37,245 bases of DNA from Candidatus Zixiibacteriota bacterium (GCA_020351995.1 CP070674.1:995775-1033019); one strand, 5' to 3'. Counted from the stretch's first letter, positions 24,099-32,727 are shown. The notes: generated by a model from the sequence alone, not told the origin. Made by a program: numbers and translations.

Positions 24099-24178
24099 AA
24101 CACTACCTCCGCATTTACAGGAAAGATACCCGGCAAAAAGTGGTTGTCAATCAAATTCGGCTGTACGTTATTGGATGT

Positions 24179-25024
24179 ATGACTGACCTGCCGGATTTCC
24201 TCAAGAGCCAGATATTCATCGCCTTCGACACTGAAACCACCGGTATGTGGGCGCCTTCCAACCGAATTGTGGAAATCGCAGCTGTACGCTTTGATCTGTC
24301 TGGCAAAGAACTCGGCACGTTTCAGTCGCTGGTTAATCCGGGTAGGCAAATCCCGGCGGAGGTCATTTCGATCCATGGTATAACCGACGAAATGGTTAAG
24401 GAGGCCCGGCTAATCAAGCCGGTTTTGGAGGAGTTCTTCTCTTTCTGTGGAACTGATACTCTTCTGGTAGCTCACAACGCACCGTTCGATATCTCCTTTA
24501 TCGGTTGGGAGCTGGACCGGGCCGGGATGGGATTTTTGCCCAATCCAATTCTTGACACCGTCGATATTTATCACCGATTCTTTCCGGGTCTCCCCTCTTA
24601 TTCCCTGGCAAACCTTACTCAGCATTTCGATATTGCCCGGTCCCAGGAACACCGGGCATTGAGCGACGCCCGGTTGGTGAGCCGACTTGTGCTTAACGCC
24701 TCGCGAAAACTGGCTGGCTTCAAAGACCTTGCCGAAATGCGGGAGGCGATAACCATGCATAGTCTAACCGGTTGGCAAAGTGAACCCGCTACCTTGCCCA
24801 ACGAACACTCCGATATCGAACGCGCTATTACCGACCGGCTCCGGGTGGAGATAGACTATAACCACCCTGTTCGCGCATCAAAGATTCGTGTGATTCGTCC
24901 ACAACAGGTTTTTAAGTTGGGGTCGATTTATTATATCAATGCCTATTGTGAACTGGCTCGGGCCGAGAGAACCTTTCGGCTTGACAGAATCCTCAGCTAC
25001 CGGATACTACCGGAAAGTCTTTGA
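24179..25024 (+). CDS. DEDDh 3'-5' exonuclease fused to a WYL domain
   Basis: A protein of about 281 residues with two domains. Residues 12-175 are a DnaQ-like exonuclease: D17 and E19 in IAFDTETTG, D104 in VAHNAPFD, and H158 and D163 in EHRALSDA. This is the full DEDDh set, so nuclease activity is expected. Residues 212-281 are a WYL domain: RLRVEIDYNHP, KIRVIRPQQVFKLGSIYYIN, AYCELARAERTFRLDRILSY. WYL domains sense ligands or nucleic acid and usually sit on helix-turn-helix regulators. I chose ATG 24179 over GTG 24140 because homology begins just after it. No partner gene is adjacent; the neighbours are divergent or convergent. Confidence 0.9.
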   Translation: MTDLPDFLKSQIFIAFDTETTGMWAPSNRIVEIAAVRFDLSGKELGTFQSLVNPGRQIPAEVISIHGITDEMVKEARLIKPVLEEFFSFCGTDTLLVAHNAPFDISFIGWELDRAGMGFLPNPILDTVDIYHRFFPGLPSYSLANLTQHFDIARSQEHRALSDARLVSRLVLNASRKLAGFKDLAEMREAITMHSLTGWQSEPATLPNEHSDIERAITDRLRVEIDYNHPVRASKIRVIRPQQVFKLGSIYYINAYCELARAERTFRLDRILSYRILPESL

Positions 25025-25043
25025 GCCGAAAAATATATTCGGC
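25025..25043. terminator. Small hairpin between convergent genes
   Basis: GCCGAA (25025-25030) pairs with TTCGGC (25038-25043) around an AT-rich 7-nt loop. It fills the gap between the exonuclease-WYL stop and the stop of the minus-strand TPR gene. U-tracts are poor on both sides, so termination strength is doubtful. Confidence 0.3.
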
Positions 25044-25044
25044 G

Positions 25045-27165
25045 TCATTTGCCTTTCCGGGCTTCCGCCAGGCGGGCCTCAAGCGCAGGGAGCGTCGGTG
25101 CTGTCGGCGCAGTACGGCGTAACTCCTCGAGATGCCTGGCGGCTTCATCGATTTTTCCCCAGTCAATAGCCGCGCGTATAATATACCCATACAGGTCCAC
25201 TCGTGTTTCCTCCGGCGCCAGAGGAAGAGCGGCATTGACATAGAAGTAGGCCGAGTCCGACATCCCCACTCTGCCATAACATAAACCGAGGTTTAAAATC
25301 TGGCTGTAGGTCGAGGGCGATTGCTCGTAAGCACGTCGGAAGTAGTCGAGGGCTTCGCCGAAGCGGTCGCAAAACCCAAGCGATATCCCGATTTCGGTTA
25401 GGATGTCGGTGTTGTTGGGAGCAAGCGCTTCAGCTCTCAAACCCCATTTGATGGCACTGTTGTATCGTTTGCGCGCCCTTTCGACCTTGGCCAGGTTTAC
25501 CAGAAACCGTAGTTCGTTCGGGCTCGCGGCCAGACCCAGCTCAAGATACTTGGCTGCCGAGTCATATTCCTGCTGCTGGCTGTAAATATCGCCAAGACCA
25601 AAGCACGCTTTGTAAAACTCATAAGAGACGTCAACCTGCCGGGTCAGGTACTTGATGGCCAGATCGCTGCGGTTGACCTCATTGGCCAGAATCGCCGCCC
25701 AGGAGCCGCAATGCCGGGCCTGTTTATACTCGGGCCGGTAGTGTACGTCATTACTCAAATGTCCATCAACATGGCTGACAGCCAGATCGGAATGCTGTTT
25801 TTCGTAGAGGTTGGCGCCCAGATGCACACCCAGCACAACCACGGCGGGCACTATCCAGCGCACCGGTACCTCACGCAACGGGAATAGCTTCGTAAAACGG
25901 TAACAGGCCCAGATCGAAAGAGGAAAACCCACCAGGGACAACAGATCCCAATCTCGTGGCGCTCCAATTCCCGGATCGATCCAGAAAGCCACCAGCAGAG
26001 TCAGCATCGTAACCGTTCCAAGAACACCATCAACCGTTCCTACCGCGAACACGTGTCTGCGGCCATACCATCGAACCAGGAAAAGCAAACCCAGGCCGAG
26101 TCCCGCGACCAGAACTAATTCATTGATAACATCCGTAAAATGAGCCGCGGAAAAAACCCAATAAGGGTTCGTTTCTACGGGCCATACTCTTACGAAAATA
26201 TCGATATCATATAACTGGGTGAGGACTACGAGCAAAACCGAGCCGGAAGCTATCCCTATATTTACCGAGCGAAGTCGAAGTCCAAACAGGTGATTACCCG
26301 CCGGGCTGCCACGCATGAACAAAGCCAGCAATGCGGCAAGCAAGAATGGAAAAGTAATCATATGAAGCATGAACGCCAGCGGCCCCAGAATTACCATCCC
26401 CACCAGCCCGGTCCGAAACTGGCTGTAGCTGATTGCGAAGCTGAGCGTCCAGAGCGAAAGAGCCGTAGCCCAGGTGTAGTTTTCCACGTAACCAAAGAAC
26501 AATATCACCGAGGCACTGGAAAGAGCACCCAGCAAAACGAATGCCCGACTGGTTTGGCTGGATGTGATCTGTCCCGAAATTCGGACAATGGCCCACAAAC
26601 CTGCCACACCCCCAACTGCGTTTATCAATGCGTATGCCTTTTCGATCGAGATTGACAGATGGTCGCTGATTATCGGGCATACATACCGGTAGAAATATAC
26701 CGCCAGGATTTGAAACTTATATTGAAAGTGAAATGTGAACGACTCGGAATCGGTAATATCGCTGACCAGCGTGTATCCATCTCCGTAAACGAGAGCCCGC
26801 ACGCGAAAGAAGTAAAAAACTCCCCCCATGAGGATCGACACAAACGCGAAAAGAACCAGCTTATTGGTGACTCCGACACGCTTGTAAAAACGACCCACCT
26901 CAGCGAGAATTTTCGCGGCCCACTCCGTGACCGGCGGGATAAGTAAAACCACTGCCGCTAAGAACACCGCCGCCGCTACCCCCGGACTTACCAGCGACCA
27001 GAAATCAAATCCCCAGGTCATCCGTCCGGGAAACAGCCAGCCGATTAAATGCAGCACTACAACCGCCAGAAAAGGCAGCGTTAACACATAGGAGTTCAGC
27101 TGTCGTGTCGAAAGTTGGCGGTCGCCGGAACTACTTTGCTTGCCGGATGTCTCCTTGTTCCCCAT
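25045..27165 (-). CDS. Polytopic membrane protein with C-terminal TPR repeats
   Basis: A 706-residue protein. About 11 hydrophobic helices occupy residues 30-470 (for example LTLPFLAVVVLHLIGWLFPG and VLFAFVSILMGGVFYFFRV). A C-terminal TPR array of about four repeats spans roughly 500-690, with repeats such as YLELGLAASPNELRFLVNLA and AEALAPNNTDILTEIGISLG. The architecture resembles membrane glycosyltransferase-like proteins with TPR tails, but the family is not recognised and no catalytic residues can be named. It ends in a basic EARLAEARKGK. The DUF1893 gene lies upstream on the same strand after about 50 bases, so they may be co-transcribed. Its role is unknown. Confidence 0.8.
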   Translation of the reverse strand: MGNKETSGKQSSSGDRQLSTRQLNSYVLTLPFLAVVVLHLIGWLFPGRMTWGFDFWSLVSPGVAAAVFLAAVVLLIPPVTEWAAKILAEVGRFYKRVGVTNKLVLFAFVSILMGGVFYFFRVRALVYGDGYTLVSDITDSESFTFHFQYKFQILAVYFYRYVCPIISDHLSISIEKAYALINAVGGVAGLWAIVRISGQITSSQTSRAFVLLGALSSASVILFFGYVENYTWATALSLWTLSFAISYSQFRTGLVGMVILGPLAFMLHMITFPFLLAALLALFMRGSPAGNHLFGLRLRSVNIGIASGSVLLVVLTQLYDIDIFVRVWPVETNPYWVFSAAHFTDVINELVLVAGLGLGLLFLVRWYGRRHVFAVGTVDGVLGTVTMLTLLVAFWIDPGIGAPRDWDLLSLVGFPLSIWACYRFTKLFPLREVPVRWIVPAVVVLGVHLGANLYEKQHSDLAVSHVDGHLSNDVHYRPEYKQARHCGSWAAILANEVNRSDLAIKYLTRQVDVSYEFYKACFGLGDIYSQQQEYDSAAKYLELGLAASPNELRFLVNLAKVERARKRYNSAIKWGLRAEALAPNNTDILTEIGISLGFCDRFGEALDYFRRAYEQSPSTYSQILNLGLCYGRVGMSDSAYFYVNAALPLAPEETRVDLYGYIIRAAIDWGKIDEAARHLEELRRTAPTAPTLPALEARLAEARKGK

Positions 27166-27217
27166 TCAAAAACTACTGCCCCTGACCGGGCAGCGTAAGC
27201 ACACGATACTCACTGGT

Positions 27218-27604
27218 TCATTTAAGTATGTCCCAGAATGCTTCCGGTGATTTCCCGATAGTCATCTTTTCCCAGCGGCACATTTCATCGGAGGCCACAC
27301 CCATGAGGTACTTCACCTTTTTTTGCGCCTCAAACGGTATGCCGTATTTGGTCAGAATTTCCTGACCACCCTCGCTTATCACCGGCGTATAGACTTTCTT
27401 TGGCCCTATAAGAACCATCAGCAGAGCGGCGGCTCGGCCGATGTATTTGTCGTAAATGAGCATCTCTCTGTACTGCCCGTAATCCGACTTCATGAACCTT
27501 ATCAGCGGCTTTATGGCCGAGGCTGTCGAACGGAAGACAACCCGATCCTCCGCCAGAACTACCAGCGACCACTTGCTCTCGATAAACTTGTCAAAGGAAT
27601 ACAT
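27218..27604 (-). CDS. DUF1893 family protein
   Basis: A 128-residue soluble protein matching DUF1893, a family with a cytidine-deaminase-like fold (Thermotoga TM1506 type) whose activity is unknown. Conserved features visible are SLVVLAEDRVVFRSTASAIK near the start, IYDKYIGRAAALLMVLIGPK in the middle, then the EGGQEILTKYGIPFEAQKKV segment. A late MCRWEKMTIG precedes the end. The cysteine in MCRWE lies where family members often have C-P-x-E. It is followed by the membrane TPR gene and preceded by the tRNA-Ala terminator, so it probably has its own promoter. Confidence 0.8.
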   Translation of the reverse strand: MYSFDKFIESKWSLVVLAEDRVVFRSTASAIKPLIRFMKSDYGQYREMLIYDKYIGRAAALLMVLIGPKKVYTPVISEGGQEILTKYGIPFEAQKKVKYLMGVASDEMCRWEKMTIGKSPEAFWDILK

Positions 27605-27651
27605 GTTTCTGTATTATTTCAAGTTACGGTCTGCGCCCCGCTTATCCAAGC

Positions 27652-27679
27652 AAAATCCCCGGCCAGCGCGGCCGGGGAT
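27652..27679 (-). terminator. Terminator downstream of tRNA-Ala
   Basis: A perfect 10-bp stem, atccccggcc (27655-27664) with ggccggggat (27670-27679), and a 5-nt loop. On the minus strand it is followed by a short T-run (ATTTTG). It begins 13 nt past the CCA end of the tRNA. Confidence 0.75.
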
Positions 27680-27691
27680 CTTGCTAAATTT

Positions 27692-27767
27692 TGGTGGAGC
27701 CAAGGGGGATCGAACCCCTGACCTCTTGACTGCCAGTCAAGCGCTCTCCCAGCTGAGCTATGGCCCC
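27692..27767 (-). tRNA. tRNA-Ala (anticodon GGC)
   Basis: Read on the minus strand, the 76-nt gene begins GGGGCCATAGCTCAGCTGG and ends with an encoded CCA. The acceptor stem is GGGGCCA/TGGCTCC with the discriminator A. The D arm is GCTC-AGCTGGGA-GAGC. The anticodon stem CTTGA/TCAAG encloses loop CTGGCAG, giving anticodon GGC for GCC/GCU alanine codons. The T arm has GGTTCGATC. All arms pair well, so it looks functional. It is followed by a strong hairpin terminator. Confidence 0.97.
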
Positions 27768-27819
27768 GTTCTTTAGAGTTCCCAAGTTACCCAAATCATC
27801 GGCAATGTCAATAAGATTA

Positions 27820-29157
27820 TTAGTCGTCCCGGATTGCCCGACGCCCCCGTAGCACAGAGAACATCAAACTGCCTGCTGCGATCACGATGCTGACAGAGAT
27901 GACGTTCCTATAGCTTCCTACAAAGGCCTCGGTGGGAGAACCCAGCTCGCTGTTCTTCATCTGAAAATACGCGAAAAGGGCTGTCGATAGAGCCACACCG
28001 GTAGACATGCCGATATTACGGGTCGTGGCGAGAATGCTCGATGTCACCGCCCTCTGGTCAGATCTCACCGATCCCATCAGTGCCGACGAATTGGGCGTGT
28101 TGAAGATCCCGATGCCTGCCCCGAGAACCACCAGCGACAGCACAATGTGGTTATTGGTCGTTTGGGCACTCAAATCGGTCAATAAATACAAGCCGGACAT
28201 GACTATCATCACCCCGAGAACAGTCAGAAAACGATAGCCGATTCGATCCGAAAGTCTTCCTGACAAAGGCGAGAAGATAAACATGAGGACCGGCAGAATA
28301 ATCAGATAGAAGCCGACCTGCTTGGGCTCGAAGTTCTTTATTCTCTCCAGGTAGAACGGCACCAGAATCAACACCCCTGAATTGGCCATAAACATCATGA
28401 GCATGGCACCAATCGAGGATGTAAATTGCCAATTTTTGAAAATGTCCAGACCGATCAGCGCCGTGTCGGGGTCCGATTCAAATTTCAGAAAAGCCAGCAG
28501 ACATAGTCCTGAAACCAGAACCAGCCCCCACACGCGATAATCGGTGAGAGGAAAGTCATTTATCAGCGACAGGCACAGTGTGCCGCTCAGCAGGCCCAGA
28601 GAGGCCGCTACCGCCCCTTTCAGGGGGAGTCTGGCATCTGGAGCTGTCGGTGGAACGGACTTGAAATACGCCCGCGTCATCAGTAAACCTATCAGGCCAA
28701 TTGGGACATTTATCATAAACAGGGCCTGCCAGGGCCAGAAATCGAGAATCAGACCGCCCAGGGGAGCCCCAACCATAAAACCGGCGGAAACCATCATGAC
28801 CATCATACCAATGCCCTTTCCCCTCTCAGACGCCGGAAACACCTGCGTCACCATTCCGGGCCCGACAGCGGCAAACATGGCCGAACCCGAAGCCTGAACC
28901 ACTCTGCCTACAACCAGGATGTAGATGTTGGCGGCCGATGCGCACACAGCTGAACCGATGATAAACAAGCTGTAACCCAGCTTATAGGCAAAAGAGTATC
29001 CTTTCACCCCCGACCAGACCCCAAAAACCAGCAGCAGGGATATCAGCGTCAAAGAATAGGATAGCACCACCCACGCTACCACGTCTACCGGGCAGCCCAG
29101 GTCCGTAGAAATCGTTGGCAAGCCCACATTTAGAATGGAGCCATCCAGGGTGGCCAT
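27820..29157 (-). CDS. MFS transporter, DHA2 (EmrB/QacA) family
   Basis: A major-facilitator exporter of the 14-helix drug:H+ type. It shows MATLDGSILNVGLPTISTDL (motif D1), FPASERGKGIGMMVMMVSAG, the motif-C-like VGAPLGGLILDFWPWQALFM, and SGRLSDRIGYRFLTVLGVMI. Likely role: proton-driven efflux of small molecules across the inner membrane; the substrate is unknown. The first usable standard start is ATG 29157, but homology clearly extends upstream in frame (NKKYKLFSVGALGTF) back to a TAG at 29241-29239. The only plausible start there is CTG 29205. The true protein is therefore probably 16 residues longer. It is divergent from the second ECF sigma gene. Confidence 0.9.
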   Translation of the reverse strand: MATLDGSILNVGLPTISTDLGCPVDVVAWVVLSYSLTLISLLLVFGVWSGVKGYSFAYKLGYSLFIIGSAVCASAANIYILVVGRVVQASGSAMFAAVGPGMVTQVFPASERGKGIGMMVMMVSAGFMVGAPLGGLILDFWPWQALFMINVPIGLIGLLMTRAYFKSVPPTAPDARLPLKGAVAASLGLLSGTLCLSLINDFPLTDYRVWGLVLVSGLCLLAFLKFESDPDTALIGLDIFKNWQFTSSIGAMLMMFMANSGVLILVPFYLERIKNFEPKQVGFYLIILPVLMFIFSPLSGRLSDRIGYRFLTVLGVMIVMSGLYLLTDLSAQTTNNHIVLSLVVLGAGIGIFNTPNSSALMGSVRSDQRAVTSSILATTRNIGMSTGVALSTALFAYFQMKNSELGSPTEAFVGSYRNVISVSIVIAAGSLMFSVLRGRRAIRDD

Positions 29158-29261
29158 GAAGGTGCCGAGGGCCCCAACAGAGAAAAGTTTGTATTTTTTA
29201 TTCAGAGGTCCAAATCCGGTAAAATCGGCAAAACTCGCCTAAGTTATTGTCTAAAAAAAGA

Positions 29262-29290
29262 TTGACAAATTTAACGAATAACCATAAGCT
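29262..29290 (+). promoter_or_regulatory. Candidate promoter for the second sigma operon
   Basis: -35 TTGACA (29262-29267), 17-bp spacer, -10 TAAGCT (29285-29290). The -35 is perfect and the -10 is weak. It would give a leader of about 90 nt before the sigma ATG. Autoregulation by the ECF factor itself is common but cannot be read from this sequence. Confidence 0.4.
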
Positions 29291-29389
29291 ATTGGTTCCG
29301 AATAGTCAACGCTATTTTTTTAAGCCAATATGTTAAACAAGATTAGCTGACCAGCGTCCCTATGGTGAGTAACGAAATAGCGAGGGGGA

Positions 29390-29965
29390 ATGAATAAAGA
29401 CATTCCCCAGCTCGTCCAGGACTTCTTAGACGGCGACCCGAAAGCCTTTGAGACCTTGGTTGACCGGTTTAAACGGAAAATCTACTCGTTGGCTTTTCAG
29501 GTACTCGGTAATCATCTCGACGCCGATGAGGTGGTTCAGGAGACTTTTGTAAGGGTCTATAGGAAGCGAGAGGAGCTAAAGGATGTAAAGTATTTCTCGA
29601 GTTTTATCATTCGGATTGCCACCAACTATTCGATTGATTTGCTCCGTAAGCGCCGGGGACACAGCGGGATGCCAGACGATAGCGCTTCCTTACCCGGCGG
29701 CATTCAACTCGACCTGGCCCGACGGGTGGCGACACCGAGTGAGGACTTTGAGAAGAAACGTTTGATGGAGGAAGTTTACCGGGCTCTGGAGCAGTTACCC
29801 CCCCGGCAGAAGCTGACGGCGATTCTGCACGACGTTGAGGGTTACAGCAAAGCCGAAATAGCCCGAACGTTTGATTGTCCGGAAGCCACGGTTCGCTCAA
29901 ACCTCCATATCGCTCGCACCAAGATAAAGAAAATTTTGAAACAGCGTTTAAAGTCGAAGGAGTAA
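29390..29965 (+). CDS. ECF (sigma-70 family) sigma factor
   Basis: A second 191-residue ECF factor, distinct in sequence from the one at 18758. Region 2: FETLVDRFKRKIYSLAFQVL, then GNHLDADEVVQETFVRVYRK and SSFIIRIATNYSIDLLRKRR. Region 4: LEQLPPRQKLTAILHDVEGY and KAEIARTFDCPEATVRSNLH. GAGGGGGA precedes the ATG. It is followed after two bases by an anti-sigma reading frame that is interrupted by a stop codon, so this factor may lack its brake. Its regulon is unknown. Confidence 0.95.
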   Translation: MNKDIPQLVQDFLDGDPKAFETLVDRFKRKIYSLAFQVLGNHLDADEVVQETFVRVYRKREELKDVKYFSSFIIRIATNYSIDLLRKRRGHSGMPDDSASLPGGIQLDLARRVATPSEDFEKKRLMEEVYRALEQLPPRQKLTAILHDVEGYSKAEIARTFDCPEATVRSNLHIARTKIKKILKQRLKSKE

Positions 29966-29967
29966 AA

Positions 29968-30537
29968 ATGACGTGCCATGACGCCTTGACGCTCCTTGAG
30001 GAATATGTCGATAAAGAACTCCCGCCAGACAAAGAGGCTCTCTTAACCTAACATTTTGAGGGTTGTACGGGATGTCGGGCAGAGCTTGAAGCGGCATTAC
30101 TCCTCAAGGAGTTGTTGAAATCGAATAAACCACTCGACCCCGGCGAGGCTTACTGGACCGAAACAACCAGAATCATAAAAGCCCGCACTATCGATGTCCC
30201 CGAAATAGAGACGGTCGTAACCTCTATCGCCGAGCGCGCGGCCACGCAGCGTACGGCGCTATTTCGGTCAGTCGTATCTGTAGCGGCTTCGCTGGTGGTA
30301 CTTTTCTCAGCTTTGTTACTGGGTTCTGGTCAGGAGCAAAGAATGGCGCAGATCGAAGCCTCCCGGCCACCGGTACTTTATGCAGCCTCATTAGATGAAG
30401 TGATCGGGTCCGATAACACCGTAATACTGACCCGCGAAGAAAACGCCAGAATAGCTCGGGGAATGTTGCTCATGGGAGCCCCCGGCATTCTAGGGCGGTT
30501 CGGTAATCCGTACGGCTCTGCGGCCATCGCGAACTAG
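29968..30537 (+). pseudogene. Zinc-binding (ZAS) anti-sigma factor interrupted by an in-frame TAA
   Basis: From ATG 29968 the frame reads MTCHDALTLLEEYVDKELPP and then stops at TAA 30049-30051, immediately before HFEGCTGCRAELEA. That segment supplies the H-x3-C-x2-C of a zinc-binding anti-sigma domain. The same frame continues open to 30537 through a membrane helix (SVVSVAASLVVLFSALLLG) and a short exported tail. Removing the one stop restores a normal anti-sigma factor of about 189 residues. One base change (CAA to TAA) would explain it. A restart at TTG 30112 is possible but would lack the zinc domain. Most likely a nonsense allele, less likely a sequencing error. Confidence 0.85.
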
Positions 30538-30568
30538 AACCGCCTGAACACCAAAGAGGAATGAAGCA

Positions 30569-31411
30569 TTGAGAAAGAACACCGCCATCTTGTGCCTTTG
30601 TCTCGCTGGTCTGCTCTTAACAGTATGCAACCAGGGAGACAAGAAAGTAAGCCTGCGATATAAATTCACCCCCGGGCTAAAACTCTACTACCTCGAGTCG
30701 GCTAAGACCAACGAGCGCATCATTGAGAACGGGACTATTACAGGTTCCACCGGCTACACCGTCGATTATGACATCACTATCGAATGTGTTGGTATTGTGG
30801 ATGACACTGTATTGGAGGTTTCGCAACTGGCCAGAGCCGATAGTGCTACCTTCGTCACTCCTGACTCAACCTGGACCATGGCTGTCAACTTTGCGCGGAC
30901 AACCACGGGCCGGACGTTGACCAACGGGAAACTGCTGAACATCAATCTCGATGATGCTGTGCCCGAGCATCGTCGCGCTTATATGCAGGCCTGGAACCAG
31001 CAGGGTACCGCTGTCTTCCCCAGCGGCGAACGGCCGGTCGGCTATTCATGGACCCAGACAACCACCGTCGTTCTGCCCGACGAAACCATGGAGACATCAA
31101 CTACCTACACGATCACAGCACTGGTCAGGGAATCCGGTTACGACTGCGCTGTCGTCGAGTATGAAGGACTTTTGATCTTACCCGTCCAGCCGAAGGAGGA
31201 TGACCCCGAACAGCGTCGGGGCTCCGACCGGGTCGAGGGAAGTGGAAAAATCTATTTTGCCTATGAACCCGGGTTTGTCGTAAGGCAGACTGAGAAGCGG
31301 AGAATCCAGGGCGACCGGAAAAGGAACGTGGACGGGGATACAGTGTCGTACCGTGTTGAACAAGACTATAGTGTCGTCTTCCAGCTGCAACGCAAGGAGG
31401 GCGGCTCATAA
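30569..31411 (+). CDS. Lipoprotein of unknown function
   Basis: A 280-residue protein starting at TTG 30569, with AGAGGA eight bases upstream; the ATG at 30561 meets a stop after three codons. The signal MRKNTAILCLCLAGLLLTVC ends in a lipobox Cys, so membrane anchoring is expected. The mature part is beta-rich, opening LRYKFTPGLKLYYLESAKTN and ending RVEQDYSVVFQLQRKEGG. This resembles DUF6263-type lipoproteins, but I am not sure of the family. It follows the sigma and broken anti-sigma genes by 31 bases and may belong to their operon. A terminator follows. Confidence 0.75.
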   Translation: MRKNTAILCLCLAGLLLTVCNQGDKKVSLRYKFTPGLKLYYLESAKTNERIIENGTITGSTGYTVDYDITIECVGIVDDTVLEVSQLARADSATFVTPDSTWTMAVNFARTTTGRTLTNGKLLNINLDDAVPEHRRAYMQAWNQQGTAVFPSGERPVGYSWTQTTTVVLPDETMETSTTYTITALVRESGYDCAVVEYEGLLILPVQPKEDDPEQRRGSDRVEGSGKIYFAYEPGFVVRQTEKRRIQGDRKRNVDGDTVSYRVEQDYSVVFQLQRKEGGS

Positions 31412-31436
31412 ATTTCCTGTATTCTGTGGCAAAAAG

Positions 31437-31463
31437 ACCGGCATCCTCACAGCCGGTTTTTTT
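31437..31463 (+). terminator. Intrinsic terminator after the second sigma operon
   Basis: Stem accggc (31437-31442) with gccggt (31452-31457), 9-nt loop, then a run of seven T (31457-31463). It lies 25 nt past the lipoprotein stop and separates the sigma locus from deoB. Confidence 0.75.
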
Positions 31464-31534
31464 GTGCCTGCCCCTGACAAAAATGTGATGAACTTTGTAT
31501 TTACACTGCCCACTCGGCCACCTAAATTGACCAC

Positions 31535-32719
31535 ATGTCCCACGGGCGTGTTATTCTAATAATTATTGACGCCTGCGGAGTGGGCGAACTTCCTGACGCC
31601 GACCAATACGGCGACAGTGGCTCAGCCACTCTGCCCAATATTGCCCGGGCCGTAGCCGGGCTGGACATGCCCACCTGCCAGAAACTTGGTCTGGGCAACA
31701 TCGTTCCTATAAAGGGCTTACCACCCGCCGAGAAGCCACTTGCCTGCTTCGGCAAAATGGCCGAGAAATCGGCCGGCAAAGACTCAACCACCGGCCACTG
31801 GGAAATCGGCGGGATAATAATGGAAAAGCCCTTCCCTCTCTTTCCGAGAGGGTTTCCGGCAGAGCTTGTCGACGAGTTTCAACAGCGAGCGGCTGTAACG
31901 GTTATCGGTAATCTCGCTGCCAGCGGCACCGAAATCATCAAACAACTGGGCGAAAGACAACTTCAGACCGGAGAGATTATTCTTTATACCTCGGCTGATT
32001 CCGTATTCCAGCTGGCCGCTCACGAGGATATCTTTCCACTTGACCGGTTATATGAAATCTGCGCGATCGCTCGCGAGATTCTAACGGGAGAGTTTGCCGT
32101 TGCCCGTGTAATCGCTCGGCCGTTCACCGGGCAGCCAGGGAGCTTCGTTAGGACCGCCGGCCGTAAGGACTTCTCCCTTCAACCACCCTCGGACACCATT
32201 CTCGACCTGATGATTGCCGGTGGCTTCGAGACACTGGCCGTCGGAAAAACCTACGATCTGTTCGCCGAACGCGGATTCACTTCCCGAATGGAAGCCAAAA
32301 GCAACGCCGAAATCTTGGAAGAAATGATTCACGCCACTAAAAGCGACACCCGACACAGCCTGATTTTCGGCAACTGCGTTGATTTTGACATGCTCTGGGG
32401 CCACCGAAATGACACCGAGAGCTTCGCTGAAGGACTGGAGCAGTTTGACCGTCATGCCGCGGAGTTACTCAAGGTCTTAAATGAAGACGACCTGCTGATA
32501 ATCACTGCCGATCATGGCTGTGACCCGACTATCAAGTCATCGACAGACCACACCCGCGAATATGTTCCCCTGCTTGTTCACGGCAAAGATATAAGTCACG
32601 GGGTGAATCTCGGAACCAGGGCGACTTTCGCCGATATCGCGTGCTCCATTGCCCATTTCTTCGATCTAAATCACCAGCTTCCCGGAACTTCATTTATGGG
32701 CAGTATAGTCCGGAGATAA
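31535..32719 (+). CDS. deoB: Phosphopentomutase
   Basis: DeoB interconverts (deoxy)ribose 1- and 5-phosphate in nucleoside salvage, using two Mn ions in an alkaline-phosphatase fold. The 394-residue protein has normal length. Metal and active-site motifs visible are VILIIIDACGVGELPDADQY, the catalytic-Thr segment AGKDSTTGHWEIGG, NCVDFDMLWGHRND and LLIITADHGCDPTIKSSTDH. deoC begins eight bases after its stop, so the two enzymes of deoxyribose 1-phosphate breakdown are co-transcribed. No nucleoside phosphorylase is present in the window. Confidence 0.97.
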   Translation: MSHGRVILIIIDACGVGELPDADQYGDSGSATLPNIARAVAGLDMPTCQKLGLGNIVPIKGLPPAEKPLACFGKMAEKSAGKDSTTGHWEIGGIIMEKPFPLFPRGFPAELVDEFQQRAAVTVIGNLAASGTEIIKQLGERQLQTGEIILYTSADSVFQLAAHEDIFPLDRLYEICAIAREILTGEFAVARVIARPFTGQPGSFVRTAGRKDFSLQPPSDTILDLMIAGGFETLAVGKTYDLFAERGFTSRMEAKSNAEILEEMIHATKSDTRHSLIFGNCVDFDMLWGHRNDTESFAEGLEQFDRHAAELLKVLNEDDLLIITADHGCDPTIKSSTDHTREYVPLLVHGKDISHGVNLGTRATFADIACSIAHFFDLNHQLPGTSFMGSIVRR

Positions 32720-32727
32720 AGTTAACT

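Noticed and set aside
24140-24178. GTG start for the exonuclease-WYL gene
   Set aside because: The 13 extra residues show no homology and no ribosome site precedes the GTG; ATG 24179 lies just before the nuclease domain.
24179-27604. A defence island made of exonuclease-WYL, TPR membrane protein and DUF1893 genes
   Set aside because: The exonuclease gene is convergent with the other two, no restriction, toxin or CRISPR-type gene is present, and the neighbours are housekeeping.
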